Assembly: GCF_900090045.1 (NCBI RefSeq)
Contig: NW_021638295.1
Location: forward strand, 1 to 64,000
Source: Plasmodium malariae
Taxonomy: Eukaryota > Apicomplexa > Aconoidasida > Haemosporida > Plasmodiidae
Reading direction: 5' to 3'
DNA: 64,000 nucleotides
This document shows positions 40,388 to 54,456 of the stretch, piece by piece. The notes beneath the pieces were generated by a model that saw only the letters and a list, made by a program, of their open reading frames with translations, did not search any database and was not told the DNA's origin. The translations under genes and the position numbers were made by a program. Numbering within the stretch: the stretch's first letter is position 1; the number at the start of each line of letters is the position of its first letter.

Positions 40388-41989
40388 AAAAAATATTATG
40401 TTATTGTATGTAATGTATTCAAATACTACAAAATTAATATATGTTTTAATAAAAAGATGCCTTCCTTGTGCAATATATAATAACATTATTCAACGAATTA
40501 TATACTCTTTCAAAATTGATAAATTACGAAAAAAAACAAAAAATAAATAATATAGTATAGTATAATTATTATACGTAAAAACATATATATATTACAAATG
40601 ATATTTTTGAAAGAGAGATTTGTGCTTTATCCTATGAAAATATTGTATGAAAATTTTTTATAATTAGTAATGTTAATAAATTAATATAAATATTAAATGT
40701 CATCCAGGAAGTACTTATTATATTAAAATATTTAAGTTATAATATGCTTAATTCAGTAATCTTATTTACTAAATTTTCTTACCACTTTTTTTTTACAGTA
40801 TTCATTATATTAAACATTTCGGTTTAAATATCGTAGCTTACGTGAACATATAATTTTCAACATTTATTCTCATATATACATTAAGAATACAAATAAATCA
40901 TCCTTTACTATGTGCATAATCATCTATTTTATTTTGATTATGATTATATTAGTGATGTACATATACAACATACTCCATTTTTTTTTTTTTTATATAGGCA
41001 TTTTCAGTATTTACTCTATTATATAACAAGTATTATGTAAATATGTACAATATAGGAAATTCAATATTATTTTTTTTTGCTTTTTATATATTTTTTTTAT
41101 TATCCTCATATATATTTTTCATTAAAATATTAAATTATGAAATTGATGTTTCATTCACTACGTTATATTGCTAATATTCTATAAATGATTTATTTAATTT
41201 ACTGATTTATAGCTTTCATATCAAATTTGTCTGTTTCATATATATTTCTTATTTATAGTAGTATATTCGTTACTTCTAAAATTCAAGTTAAATCACGCAA
41301 ACCGTTAAAATTGAATTACTATTACTCCTTATAAATTTATTGAACGCACCACAAAAAGCACATTCTACATAATGTTGATTATTCTTCTCTTTTATATTTT
41401 CTATCATAACGGATGCATAAATTTTACCATATGTAGATCTAAATTACCTCAAATTTTTTTCTTCAGTTTATTTAATGATATAATAGACAAATGGAATAAA
41501 ATAATACGTTGAAAAAAATTAAAAAACGTACCTTCATATTTGCAATATTTATATCATTCTAAATTCTTTTAAAATTTATGTTACGATTTTTTACACACTG
41601 TTAATAATTTAAATGAAATTTTTATTAATATTGCACAAAATAAATAATACTAAAGCTATTGATAATATTATATCAGTTCTAGTTAAAATGAGAATTGCAC
41701 TTTATTTTCTTGTGTTTCATTATAATCAATTTTCTATTTATTTAGAATATAAAATAGTTGTTATATGATTTCTATAATCCTTTTTAAAATCTTCATACTT
41801 CTCAAATATAAGTTATTATTCGTTTTATAATAATGTAAGTGAATAATACATAATATAATATACTTATCATAGTTAATACATTTTTTACCACTACAAGGTA
41901 TTCTATCAAACAAAAAATGTAAAAATATTCCTATGGAATCATTACTTTTTATTTATTTCACAGTTCATAATTGTTAATATATTATATAT
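40388..41989. other. Intergenic, no gene seen
   Basis: AT-rich spacer with a T run at about 40980-40993. The minus-strand frame that follows the PIR-like relic near 41.8-41.95 kb is open for about 60 codons but has no motif. Confidence 0.4.
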
Positions 41990-42215
41990 TCTTTTTAGAT
42001 ATATATGTATTATAATCATTTTGCGTATTTACCAATTTTTAGAACAATGCTAATATATCTTATTTAAATATTTTTATAGATTCGTCCTGCAACCTATTCT
42101 CTATTTTATAGGTATTACATCTCTCACATGTATTATAAAAGTGAAAGATTTTGTCTAAAAAATTTAAATATTTCATATCAATGATAAAATGATAAGAAAA
42201 AAAACTATCCGCCAT
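41990..42215 (-). pseudogene. Possible PIR N-terminal relic
   Basis: The minus strand from 42215 begins ATGGCGGAT, identical to the first nine bases of PIR A exon 1. It continues in one frame for about 75 codons with three or fewer stops, reading a Cys-bearing helical stretch (YNTCERCNTYKIEN, then a Lys/Ile-rich part) like the start of PIR extracellular domains. No exon 1/exon 2 intron can be placed with confidence and the frame decays below 42000. It could also be chance. Confidence 0.25.
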
Positions 42216-43266
42216 TGCACCTAAATAAACGTAACTTTCGTAATTATAAGTATCTATTGTTCGTACAAATAAATTTTTGTTTTTAAGAAATAAAATTGCA
42301 ACCTAATAGTAAAAATTAGAATAAAATTTATAGTAACCAGATAAAGAAATAAAATTTTTATTAATACTTTTTTTTTTTCCAAGAACTATGAAATATTCAA
42401 ATAATACAGTTTTTAGTTATTATTGTTCAAATTATAAATATAGAATTATTGTCCCTGTTAATGAAACATCGTACGTTTATAAAATAAAATTTAAGCGGAA
42501 CAATAAAACTATATATGTTTTTATCTTTTCATTAAATCCTATGTGTTTAAAATACCGAATTTAGTACAATATTATAAATATTTCATATTCAAAAAGGTTA
42601 TTATTTTTATATATATTTACAACATTACATTTATTATAAAAAAAAAGAAAACATATATAAGGAAATTTTTTTACAATAACTTCATTTTATAACATATTTT
42701 TCATAAAACGTATAAAATGAATATTAAGTATTTTTTAAGTATATAAATATATACACATGGATATAAAAAAAATACATTCCATATCTTTCATCATATTGTA
42801 AATAATACACATTCATTTTTAATATTAAACGAATAAGTTATTATTTTATTTTTACATAAAAAAATATATTATGCCTATACAAAAATATAAAAATAAAACA
42901 AATTGTTAAGGTAGCAAATACGATGTGTAACAGTATATAAATAAAATCATATAAATTTCGTCTTTTTATACATTAATTTTAAGGTTCATATATATATTTT
43001 TCTAAAAATTTTTGATTAATATAGAAGTATACATATAAACCATAATATTGCTTTAACCTGATGAATTCTTTAAAACACGATGAGAAAAGAAATAAATCTC
43101 TTAAATTAACCAATAAAAATAAAAGTGTACATTTATACTGTTGAGGATCAAACTTACAATACAAATGCATGTGGATTTGCCATATTTATGTAATTATATG
43201 TATGTTTGTTATTTGGGAATAATATTTAAAAATTTATTGAAACTTATTGTTATAAAAGACTACTTT
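42216..43266. other. Intergenic 3' of exported gene, no gene called
   Basis: A 63-codon minus-strand frame at 42979-43170 and an overlapping plus-strand frame at 43141-43332 both lack motifs; the second overlaps the real gene end. The rest is AT-rich. Confidence 0.4.
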
Positions 43267-44115
43267 TTAGTGAGAAGGATATGCCGTATTATGCAATTCA
43301 CTCTTTATATGTCTTATCTTGCCATATTTTAAAATTTGTCTGTGGATATAAATCATTATTAGAATAACTATAAACACGCATATAGACGATAATAAACATA
43401 ATCCACCTTGCCACTCTAATGTAGAAATTTTTTCTAAGTCATTATATTTATACAGTAATAAAACAGCTCCTACTATTAAAACTAGTAAATGGTAGATAGT
43501 TATAGCACAGATAAAAGATTTGTTTACTTTTATATCATTTTTTAAAAACAAAAAATCAGCATTTGTAAAATGCCTAACTTTATTTTTATAGTATATTTTA
43601 TCTAACAACCTTTTCTCAAAATGTAAATTTCTTCTACTGTATACCGAAGATTTATTTATCTTAGTATGCCCATATTCTACTGTATTATTTAATGAACATT
43701 GATTTGTTCTTTTATTTTTTCCTTTTTCTACTTTTCCATTATTTGAAGCACACATATTTGAGTATTCATCGACAGCTGGCATATCTTTTTTCATCCATGC
43801 AATAATTGGACCCTTTTCTTGCTTATAGTTTGCTAGTAATCGACAAGTTATTGTATTTAATGTTTCATCAATATTTTTTCTCCCAGCCAAATATTTATTG
43901 AAGGCACTCTAAAAAACAAATATTTATTATTCAAAAGAATATCTAATTTTACGGTGAAACAAGTATTAATAAAAATAAAACTAAAAAAATGTGAATAATA
44001 AAAATATCTCTAAATAAAATCATAATACCATATCATGATGAAAATGAAATATACAACTCAATAGGATAAACAAACAAATCCTAATATAATATGGTAACTT
44101 AATCGTTTGTTCCAT
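43267..44115 (-). CDS. Plasmodium exported protein, third type (not fam-l/m)
   Basis: A two-exon gene of about 242 residues: exon 1 at 44029-44115 (29 codons, MEQTIKLPYY), intron 43909-44028 (120 bp, phase 0), exon 2 at 43267-43908 starting AGT GCC. The leader, intron and the export-type motif RLLAN at residue 52 (with KQEK after it) match the fam genes. The rest differs: a WMKKDM segment, a Cys-containing NMCASNNGKVEKGKNKR region, then HFEKRLLDKIYYKN and NADFLFLKNDIKV, followed by two close membrane segments (about 161-182 and 197-217). The short loop between the helices is unlike the long loop of fam-l. I recall similar P. malariae proteins annotated only as exported protein of unknown function. 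Function unknown. Confidence 0.83.
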
Positions 44116-44469
44116 TATACAGATCTTTAAAATTTAAATATAATTAATACCTAAAAAATTAACATTCATATTATATGCTCCTAATGATTAAGGACTTTTT
44201 ATTTATTTATTATAATTTTTTATATTTTTATATGAACTTAATAAAATGAATATATTCATAATTTTTTTTATAACATTTACGTAGAAAAATTAGATTATAT
44301 ATGAATTATGTTATTTATATTTAAAGAATACATACAAAAAAACTAACCTTAATAAAAATAATACAATTTTAATTTATTCATAAATATATAATTAACTATA
44401 TTAGAGTAATCGAATAATTTTATTTTTAAGCCATTTCAAAAAAAAAAAAAAAATATGATTTCTCAACAT

Positions 44470-44530
44470 TTCTATATATAGTATTTATGGAGTATATAGA
44501 ACATAGATAATATAGATATTCTGTTGTACT
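44470..44530 (-). promoter_or_regulatory. Recurrent upstream element of fam genes
   Basis: Begins about 355 bp upstream of the ATG at 44115. It contains GGAGTATATAGAACATAGATAA then TAGATATTCTGTTGTACTTTAT. It shows that the third-type gene carries the same upstream block as fam-l and fam-m. Inferred regulatory role. Confidence 0.33.
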
Positions 44531-45779
44531 TTATATTAAGAAAACTATAAATAATTTTAACGATTATTTATTATCAATAATTATTAAATTATTAACATTA
44601 AATTATGGGAAAAGTTCTTGTGATGATAAAATATTATAACCACATAATAATATGAATGATGCAGAAAAAATATAACTTCTAAAACTTTTTCTGTCATATG
44701 ATTTACAGCATTGCATTAATTAAAACATAATAATTGAACTGTTCCATAGCCTATATTATATTTAAAAAAATCAAATATATAGCACACTAACTTGTTTAAG
44801 AAAAAATATACATTTATATTGTAAATTGAGAATGTACTTTTACTCTTGTAACACAACTGTTGAATGTTATAATTTTTAATTATCATAATTTATGCATTTA
44901 TTACTAGATGAATATTTTTAAACCCAATTTTTTTTTTTTTTTTTTTTAAATATATATATATATTGAAGCAATATTAATATAATAAGAAAAAAAATTTGTC
45001 ATATATCATTAATATGTTGTTTTAAACTTTAATTTCCCTATCTAATAAAAATTATAATTTTATTTTTTTATGTATATAACGTAGTTTATATTCTTCTATA
45101 TGATAGTAAATTGATATATATAAAATAAATTAACTATTTTTTATACTTATCTGTCTAATTAAACATTACTTTTAAATTCTTATAATTATTCGAAATTAAA
45201 TAATTAAACAAATAATTATTTTAATAACTGATAAATTCATATTTTAAAAGAAAAAATATATTAAAATTCTTACAATTTAAATATAATTACTATAATGCCT
45301 ATTATGGAATAAGTAAAATTAAGGAGTTATAGAGTTATTACAAATACTTCTGAAATAAATCAGTTATATACAATTATATGGAAATTATAAAATATCAATC
45401 CATAGATAATTTTTATAATTAACATTCACTATCTGATAAATAGATATAGTACTTTTGCGTTTTTTTCATATTTATATTAATATTTTTGTAAAATATTAAA
45501 AATATTAACTGTTATTTCTATATACAATATTGTAATACTAAATCATATTACAAAGTTAGCTGTAATATTTTAGTAGTCTTATATGTACGAATTTTTACTT
45601 AAGTGCTAAAATTAGAAACATACATTTTTTTATTAATTATAAAATTTGTAAACAATCTTCAATATAAAAGAAAAAAATACAAAAGAAAAATCCTGATGAA
45701 TACTTGTAATACTTTATATATATAATTTTTTAAAACAAATATAATTCACTTATAACTGTCAATTGCAATAATGTATTGT

Positions 45780-47677
45780 TTTTTCTTCTTTTTAATAAAT
45801 TCATTTTTCGTACATTGAGAATTAGTTTTTAATTAGTATACAAAATTTATTTAATGAATGAATAATAATATAACAAGTGAACTATTGCATAAAATAAATT
45901 ATTAATATATTTTTTTTTCATTATAACTAAATATTGTTTTCCATTTATAAGTTTATTGCACATAATATGTTTGCTTCCCTTTTGAAAACATAAAATATAC
46001 TTTATATATTACAAAAATATAATCTGGTGAATAAAAATATTTACTAAGAAAATTATTATGAACTATAATAAAATAAACTAATTTAAAATTATTAATAACT
46101 CCTGTAAACTTGTAATGTAATTTTGAATAATTTAATAAACAAATTTTATAAAAAACATATTATATAAAATATATTAAATTATTAAATCAAAATTTACAAA
46201 AAACCAAAACAAAAATATATTAAAAAAGTATGTAATAAATCAAAGTAATGGTATTTAATAATTTCTTTTAAGACACTAAAAATTATATACGCAACATATA
46301 TGTTAAATAAAATTACATAATTTATTTAAGTTAAACAAAACTATTAAAATTTTCTATATATATCAATGACAAGAAAAATTTTATTTTCCCCCAAATTTTG
46401 ACACTTAATTGACTGTTTATTATATTTTTAAAATTTTTTTATTAAATTTTTTTATGAGCGCTTTTTTTTCATTTTATAGATTATTTTTCTTTAATTATAA
46501 AATAAAACTTTTTTTTAATATTGGAAGATTTAATAATATATGTTTTTTCATATAATAATTTCTGATAGAACTTCATTTAAAAATTTATCTATAATTATTT
46601 TACCTAACAACAGTAATATATAATTTTTTAAGGACACTCTTTAATTTCTCTATATAATTCTTACTTTATCCTGTTTCCTTTTTTTTTTTTGATACCAATA
46701 TTTGTAATAAGGAACTTATTTTAATTCATTTTGTCATGTATATTTATTATATATTTCCCTTATTAATAACATATATTAATGAAAGCATAAATTAATATCT
46801 TTAGTATTCAACATTAATTAAGGATATATATAATAAAAATCTCATATGGTACAGAGTTCATATTATTCATTAACTTCATCTATTTATATATATAAAAGCA
46901 GTGTTCTTCAGGTGAAATATTATTTTACCAAAAAATTAAGATAAAATAAGAAAATATAATTCTTATTAGAAATACAAAACATTTGCACATATATGATAAC
47001 ATAGTCTTTAAACTTAATTTTCTATTTATCGTTTCTTATAAAAATGAATTTACATAAGAATTACTATTTGATGCTTTACATGAATATTACATTTTGAGAA
47101 GTTCATAAAGCTCCTATTTTATTTGTTAATTTACTTGTTCTGAACTTATTCATTATATATATGAATTCAAATTTATTTTTATATCAAATATAACTATAAC
47201 ATATTACTTATATTCAACTCTTTAACCAAGTATAAAATAAATTTAATAAACTATTTTTGAGTATAATTAAAACAAACAAAAATATTTTACCAATAGGCAT
47301 CTGCAACTCATACTTTAATGGATACTTAAATAAGTACAGAAAATCAGAATTAAATATATTTTTTTACATGTAGAAAGGATATTAGTATTTGCAAAAATTA
47401 TAGTTATTCGATAAAAAAAAATTTAATAAAAAAAAAGGTATTATAAAAAAATTTTAATAATAATATTATTAAAGTGTATATAAAAAAATACATACAAATA
47501 AATATAAAACGTTAAAAACTAAAAGTAATATATTTTAACTATACTATTTTCTTTATTACATTTTTTTAAATATGGCTATTTAATAGAAATGTATATTTAA
47601 CTCAATTTTGTTCTCATTTTAATATCTTTGAACTAAATTATTTGATACTCTTTATAACACTAATGAAATGAAGTTCA
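45780..47677 (-). repeat. Shared 3' flank of PIR genes (copy behind PIR B)
   Basis: More diverged than the other two copies. The clearest shared landmark is around 45945-45985, which matches 35060-35095 (an AAACTAATTGCACATAATATatt-like word). No gene is read in it. Boundaries are uncertain. Confidence 0.3.
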
Positions 47678-49451
47678 TTATTCTATATTTACTACACTAA
47701 ATCTCCTTCTACCAGAATTCCTATAAGTACGTTTTATGAATCTCCTCGATAGTCTTTTTGTGTTTAGTTCAGCGAAATTAGTATTATGTCTTTTTTTCCT
47801 TTTTCTATTTTTATCTACACAAGAGCCAAAGGGAGTGAACTAATATCCAAATAAAAAAAATAAAACACATATAATATTATTATTTTACAATTAAAACATT
47901 TTAAAATAAATTAAATTGATGACTTATAAAATATTTATAATATAAAATGAAATTTGGAATTTACTCTAAAATAAAGGAAAAAAACTAAAATTAATCCCAT
48001 TACCAAAGAAATCGCAGTGCCAACACGGAAAAAAATGTTCTGTAATATATTATATGCTTTATCATTTCCATAATGCTCTTGACCAATTGAGCTTCTAGCA
48101 TCAGCAACCATTATTTGATCAGGCTTTAAAACTTGTAGACGTCCGGAATAACTTTGTATTGAGTACTTGCCCTTTTCTCTTCTAATATCTATATTTAACG
48201 GCTGTGTTGCCCATGTTTTACCTTTCTTTAATCGGTATATCCCAGATTTCTCATCTTTTATAAGAATACCTTGTTTAACTAATTCTTCCACGTACATGCA
48301 AAGTCCTGATGTATCTTTCTCTGGGTTCTCAGCAGGACAATGTAACTTTCCATCTTTGTCTAATTTCCATCTAATATCCATATATGAGGCATTTTTTGGA
48401 AGAGATGGATAATTGATTGCTTCTGAACTAAGACCAACTATATTCCTAATTTTTTCATGTGCTTTTTTGACCTCTGAATCTATGCTTATTTCTGAATTTT
48501 GACCTTCTGAAGGAGATTTATCACTATTCCTTTGTTGTCCACTGCTTTCAATTGAAATCATGTTTTTACGAATAAAGGAAGATGCTCGGACAAAGCGACA
48601 TGGTAATTCTTTGCTTTCATTCGTAATAGGACAATTCGTAAAAAGAATTTGATCCAAAAAATCTTGATCGAAATCGCTAGATTCTAATTTTTCTTTGGAA
48701 GTTTTAGTTTCTTTAAAATCTTCTAGTCCATTACAACTATTATCATTGGGGGATTCTAAAGCAGAAACAAGATTATTTGGATCAACTTCATCACCACAGT
48801 TCAAAAAATAGTCTGGACACGTTGATATTTTTTTCTCACAACATTCACTCTTTTTTTTTTTATATAAGTCATGAATAGAACTAAGATACTTTTTATAATT
48901 ATTAATGTCAACAGAAGTACAAATATCTCTACTTTTAATAATATCGTAATTTGTAAAATATTCATACAAGTATTTCTCTTCCTTTTTTTTATTCATTTCG
49001 CTTAAATTTTTATTGACAAATTTATAACTACAGTTATATATCCGATAAGTTTCAGTAAGAGTAGATTGTAATTCAATAAATTTAGTAATGATATCTGTAA
49101 TATAACTATCATTCACATCGTTTTTAAACATTTCTCTTATTTCTTTATATATCCAGTATATATAATGTCTACAGTAGTCCTTATAGTTTCCTGATTTAAC
49201 TTTTTCTGGTAAATTTTCTAAATTTCTTACAACTTTATTACAAAGATTAATACATTTATTTTTGTATTCTTTTTTTACTGAATTGAATATATTACAATTA
49301 ATTCCGTATGATTCTCCGATGACCTTAGAGCCATATTCTTCATATATTTTATATGAGGGTAACCTTTTTAAAATTTCATCCTGAAAATATAATTAATAAA
49401 ATGACTTATTAAAATAAATGTAAATATCTTATAAAGAGTAAATACCTTCAT
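47678..49451 (-). CDS. pir: PIR protein, long form (PIR gene B)
   Basis: A three-exon PIR gene of about 527 residues: exon 1 at 49446-49451 (ATGAAG), intron 49381-49445 (65 bp), exon 2 at 47965-49380, intron 47840-47964, exon 3 at 47678-47839; all phase 0. Exon 2 opens DEILKRLPSYKIYEEYG, a typical PIR start, with many Cys residues and YCRHYIYWIYKEI in the extracellular domain. A Ser/Glu/Asp-rich linker (about residues 215-310) leads to an extra segment at about 333-425 with RWKLDKDGKLHC and CMYVEELVKQGIL, before the single membrane helix at 453-473 (TAISLVMGLILVFFLYF). Exon 3 starts FTPFGSC and is strikingly basic (KNRKRKKRH, RLSRRFIKRTYRNSGRRR), suggesting lipid, RNA or cytoskeleton contact or simply a retention signal. 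Longer than PIR A and C. Confidence 0.9.
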
Positions 49452-52400
49452 GTTGTTATATCAAATAAACTGTATTAAAATAAATCATATCATATTATTC
49501 GTAATATGAAAAATAAAATTATACATAAACTTCTTCATCCATTTCCATAATTGCCCTTCAACTTGACAAAGTATGTAGTAGATTTAATGATTTAAACTAT
49601 ACATATATAAATATTAATGTATAAATAATGACAAATTATTTACAAATGGAATTATTTCTGCTTTTTTATGTTGGTATTTACATATATATACACATTTCTC
49701 AATCAGAAGAATAACCTAATTTATTTAACAAAATAAATTATAATTATATAGATTTTATTACGTAAATAATTTTAACTGAAACGTAAATAACTTTGGCGTT
49801 CATTAAGTATAATAAGAAACTGTAAAAAATAAGAAATATAATATAGTGCAACTTTATAATATATACATACATATATGTAATTATTCATTATTAGCATGTG
49901 TTTTTATAATCGATAATAATATATGTAATATAAAAAGTTAAAATTTTTATTTTTAATGCTTTATATTTTTTCAAGTATTTTTTAACTATTATATATTTTT
50001 TATATTGCAAATAATGGCCACATAACCGAATTACGAAATATACTTTTTGTTGAAGCAATTATTCCATTAAAACTATATTTCAATAATATTGTGGGTATTA
50101 CAATAATCATACATGCATTATAATCATTAACCAAACACTTATTACTATAATTAAAAATATATAAATAAAAGAAGAATATAACAAAAAAGTGCCAATGAAA
50201 AATATATAATAAATGATTTTTCATATGATAATAATATTTCTTATATTATATTTATTATAACTGTTATATGATATTTTTTTAAGTAGCATTTTTTAGTTGA
50301 CTACAGATTGTTCCATTCCTTTAATAGCTATTTTAAAATATAAGTCAAGTTTTTATTTTTAATTCTATATTCCAGTTCCCAAAGTTTACATTCTGTAATT
50401 CGACTATATATATATATATATATTAATAAAACGAGAGTTATTTTTAGTAAAGCATTTTAAGATAAACTCAGTAATACTCAATGTAATGGAAAACAATATA
50501 AAAACATTTTTTTATTTGTGCTGTACAATGAAAATTTTATTTCAAGTTTAACTAAAAATTTCTTAAAATAATCTGAATATTATGTTCTAAATTTGCAACA
50601 TATTTATAATATCTATTTAATTTTTCATAGTTACTAAAACTATATCTATACGTAACAGTATTATATGGAAACATTTATATGTGTTCTCCAATATTTCTTA
50701 TAATTTTCTTCTCACTAATAATAAATAAACTAAAGCATAACTTATTATATCAATAAATTAAGAAAGTAATAAAAAAATATTTTATTATGAATATGCTTTT
50801 ACTCCTTTGAAATGCAGTAATTTAAACGTTTATTCGTAAAAATTGTTGCAATATCAGCATTAGGAAATTATCTCGTAAAATAAATATATTAAACATGCAA
50901 AAAAGGAATATTTACTTCGATTAATATATATATATGGAAAGTATATTTCATTGTGAATTAAGCATAAGCAAAATGAAATATTTTATATTATATATTTGTT
51001 TATTTAATTATTATTTATTTTTTTTTCTTCTTACTTCATTGATACATATAATATGCATTATTTTAATTTGGAAATATAACGTTACTTTTTTTTCTTTTTT
51101 TTTTTTGGTTATTATTTATTTTCTTCATAATGTATATATGCATAAATTTTTCATTTTTTTATGTATCTTCAATAAGCAAAAATATAGAATAATTAATATA
51201 TATTTCTGCCAGAAATCAAAAAAAATTATAAAATTAAATAATTTTTTAAAGGTTATTTATTTGTTAATTTTCATTTATTATATTTATTTGTTATGTTTTA
51301 TATTTTCTTTAAAATGAAGATTTAATAATTTTACTGATTCAGTGTATTTTTAATGTAATTAGTGTAATCATACATAATAATATAACTATGCTTTAATAAA
51401 TATAACATAATTCTAATAAAATATTTTAGTTATTTTGTTTGTAATATTTTTTCTCAGAGTTAATCTTCAATTTTTTTTCTTTTTATATATTATTTTTGTT
51501 TTATCATAAGGGAATGCACATTTTGTACATTTATAAAATTATTCTTTTGATAATTAGTATTCATATTAAATTTAAAATAGCTAATATATGTATAATTGCT
51601 TTATAACCTTTATTTGTTTTTATTTGTTATTTTAAATTTGTTATGTTTCAATAAATAATGCTTATCATACTAATATTTACCATAAAAAACTTTCTTTTTA
51701 AATTGGAACTAAGGACTTCAGTAAAATTACAAGAATATTTTTGTCTTTTGATATATAATTCTAATAATATTGATTTGCTTTTAAAAATAGAAGAGAATTT
51801 TTAGTAATAATAATATATATTTTATATACTAAAGTATAATTTATTTTATTAACAAGACAATACATTTAAAAAATACTCCAATTTAATATATTTGCAAGAA
51901 ATTTGATACTTCTTTATCATATGTTATAAATTATTGCTGATAATAATTTTTTTTGTAATGTAATATACTAAAAGCAAAAAAAATACATTTTTAATATCTA
52001 AAGTTTTTGTTTATGTTTAGTTTATTTACATATGTTGAGATATCCTTGAAAACGAAATTGTTATAATATATTTTTAGATAACAGTTAAAATAATAATTAT
52101 ATTTAGAGGTGTTGAAGTATAATATTATTTATGTAGTATGAAATAGATTAATACTGAAACATAATGTGAAAAAATAAAAAAAAAATATATTTTTTTTTTT
52201 CTAAATCTAATGAAATATTTTAAATAATACAGAAATTATATGTTAACAAAATACTAATGTATACTTCATTTTTATGTTTTATTAAAATATATGCAAAATT
52301 CTTATCATATAAAACTATTTTTCTCAATTTATTTTTATCGTCATAAAAGTAATTTCTCGTGATTTTTCTTTTATATATTACGGGTACAAACTTTTATAAT

Positions 52401-54392
52401 AACTTAAGTATCTTAAGAGCTACATATCATAGATATAAAAGAATAAATGCATATACAGTTGATGCGGTTTATTGAATTATAAATTTTTATTAGAAATATA
52501 AATAAGTAGCACATATTCAATAGAATGTATTATCATAATGCGAAAAATTGTTTCATTTAAAAATTATATTAATGAATGAAGGGTAGTTTATTCAAGGAAC
52601 TTACTTACGTCATATATCAGCTCCCTCCACATTCTTAAATATGTTATACATTTATATAAACCTCTTCCATGTATATATCTATATGTATAGAATAATTAAA
52701 TACAATATTTATGGTTAAATTTTTACTAGATAATTCAATAAACGTGTTCATAAAATTATAATCATATGTTTTTGGTTAGTTAAAAAGATAAACGAATAAA
52801 ATAACATTATTAGTTAAAAATGTAAAAAATTTTATTAAATATATAACATTTTTATATTTGTCCTAATCTTATATAAAAAAATATTTTTTCTATTATATTT
52901 TGTTATATATTCGACAATACTGAGTTTCTCATTATATATATAATATATATTTTTACACAATTTAATCGGAATTATAAAGCACGTATATTATAGTTTCTAG
53001 TTTCCTGTAAATAAAATAATATATATAGATATATTATATACAAACATAAAACATAAAATTTATTAATTTTTTATTTTTTAGAATATTCTTAATATAACAT
53101 ATTTTACTTTTCAATGCTTTACATGGAATATGTTGCCAACAATAGGAATCTATAAATATATAGTTAAATATTTAATCCACATGCTAGTGTTACATTAAAA
53201 ATATATATATATTCCATCATGTAAAGTTTAGAATTCAATACTTCATAAATTAAACAAAATTAAAATTAACCTAAGGAAAATATTCCTATATATTTACTAA
53301 TTAGCTAGTAAATTTAATATATATTATTAGGAAATATAAAAATTTAGTATATTTATATAAATTAATAGTATAATAAAACATTTTAGTAATAGATGAATTC
53401 ATAATAGTATTTAAATATTTCTTTTAATATGTATTATCTAATATCTATGTTTAGTAGTTAGTAAAGTATGTACTCACACACTCTTATTATATGTTTATTA
53501 ATTAATACAACCCAAAAGTTTATTAAAAAAAACTTAAATAAAATTATACATAAAAACAAAACAGATAATATATATTATTGTTAAAATCATTCTTATACTG
53601 TCTTCATTTTGATAATTGTATCAGATCCCACGAATTAAATTATCTATTATATATAATGTAATTATTAGTGAAATACATAATAGCATATATTATATTATGA
53701 AATGCTATATAAACATTCCATTATTTAATCCAAAATATATGATATTAAGAAAGAAATCCAACATAATATATATTAATGTTTTATTTATTTATGGCCATTA
53801 ATATAATCCTTTAATGATATATAAAATATATAGATTATTTAATTATAATTTTTAATATAATATATATTTAAGTAATGTGTAAATTATTGAAGAAACACTA
53901 CAATTAGGTACAAAAATAACATAACAGTTGGTTTAAAAATTTCCTTTAATTTTTGCGATTTTAAATCCTCATTTCTCTAAGTATTCATAAGTAATCCATT
54001 TATAAAAAAGTACGTCATTTCATTATATATTTATAATTTTACATTCATATATATATAAAATTAATTCTATTAAAAATATATTTACATTTAGTACTTTTTA
54101 TAATATATTTAGTATAAAACATATTTTATGGTATAAATATTAAGATTCTTTTGTTTGTAAGCAAAAAAATATATTTATGTATCACTGTAATAAAAATTAT
54201 TAATATACGTACACAGAATAAAAAAAAAGACATATTTATTGTTAAGAATAATTACACATTTTCTTATATTACCTAAAAGAATAATAATTTTAGACTTAAT
54301 TGATAAAAATAAGAAAAAACTATTAGTCAAATGGAAAAAAAAAACTTCACTAAAATTATGAGAATTATTACATTATAAATAAATTTTAACAA

Positions 54393-54393
<1 letters not shown>
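49452..54393. other. Intergenic, no supported gene
   Basis: About 5 kb without a convincing gene. The plus-strand open frame at 50934-51317 (127 codons) is dominated by Phe, Ile, Leu and Tyr from a T-rich strand and has no motif. A minus-strand frame at 50000-50224 and a plus-strand frame at 53616-53801 are likewise unsupported. Short TA runs occur at 50405-50422 and 52935-52955. Confidence 0.4.

Positions 54394-54449
<56 letters not shown>
54394..54449. repeat. TA dinucleotide microsatellite, about 27 units
   Basis: An uninterrupted TA run lying about 290 bp beyond the stop codon of the next fam-l gene. It is the longest dinucleotide tract in the window. Confidence 0.95.

Positions 54450-54456
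<7 letters not shown>

Noticed and set aside
40292..40486. Minus-strand frame with repeated LALHI pattern
   Set aside because: Produced by the 15-bp tandem repeat keeping one frame; no supporting motif.
48167..48412. Plus-strand open frame of 81 codons
   Set aside because: Antisense to PIR gene B exon 2, whose reading frame has clear family content.
50934..51317. 127-codon plus-strand open frame
   Set aside because: Composition is almost entirely Phe, Ile, Leu, Tyr and Lys from a T-rich strand with no motif, leader or family match. It is the only plus-strand candidate in an all-minus region. Expression data would be needed to call it.
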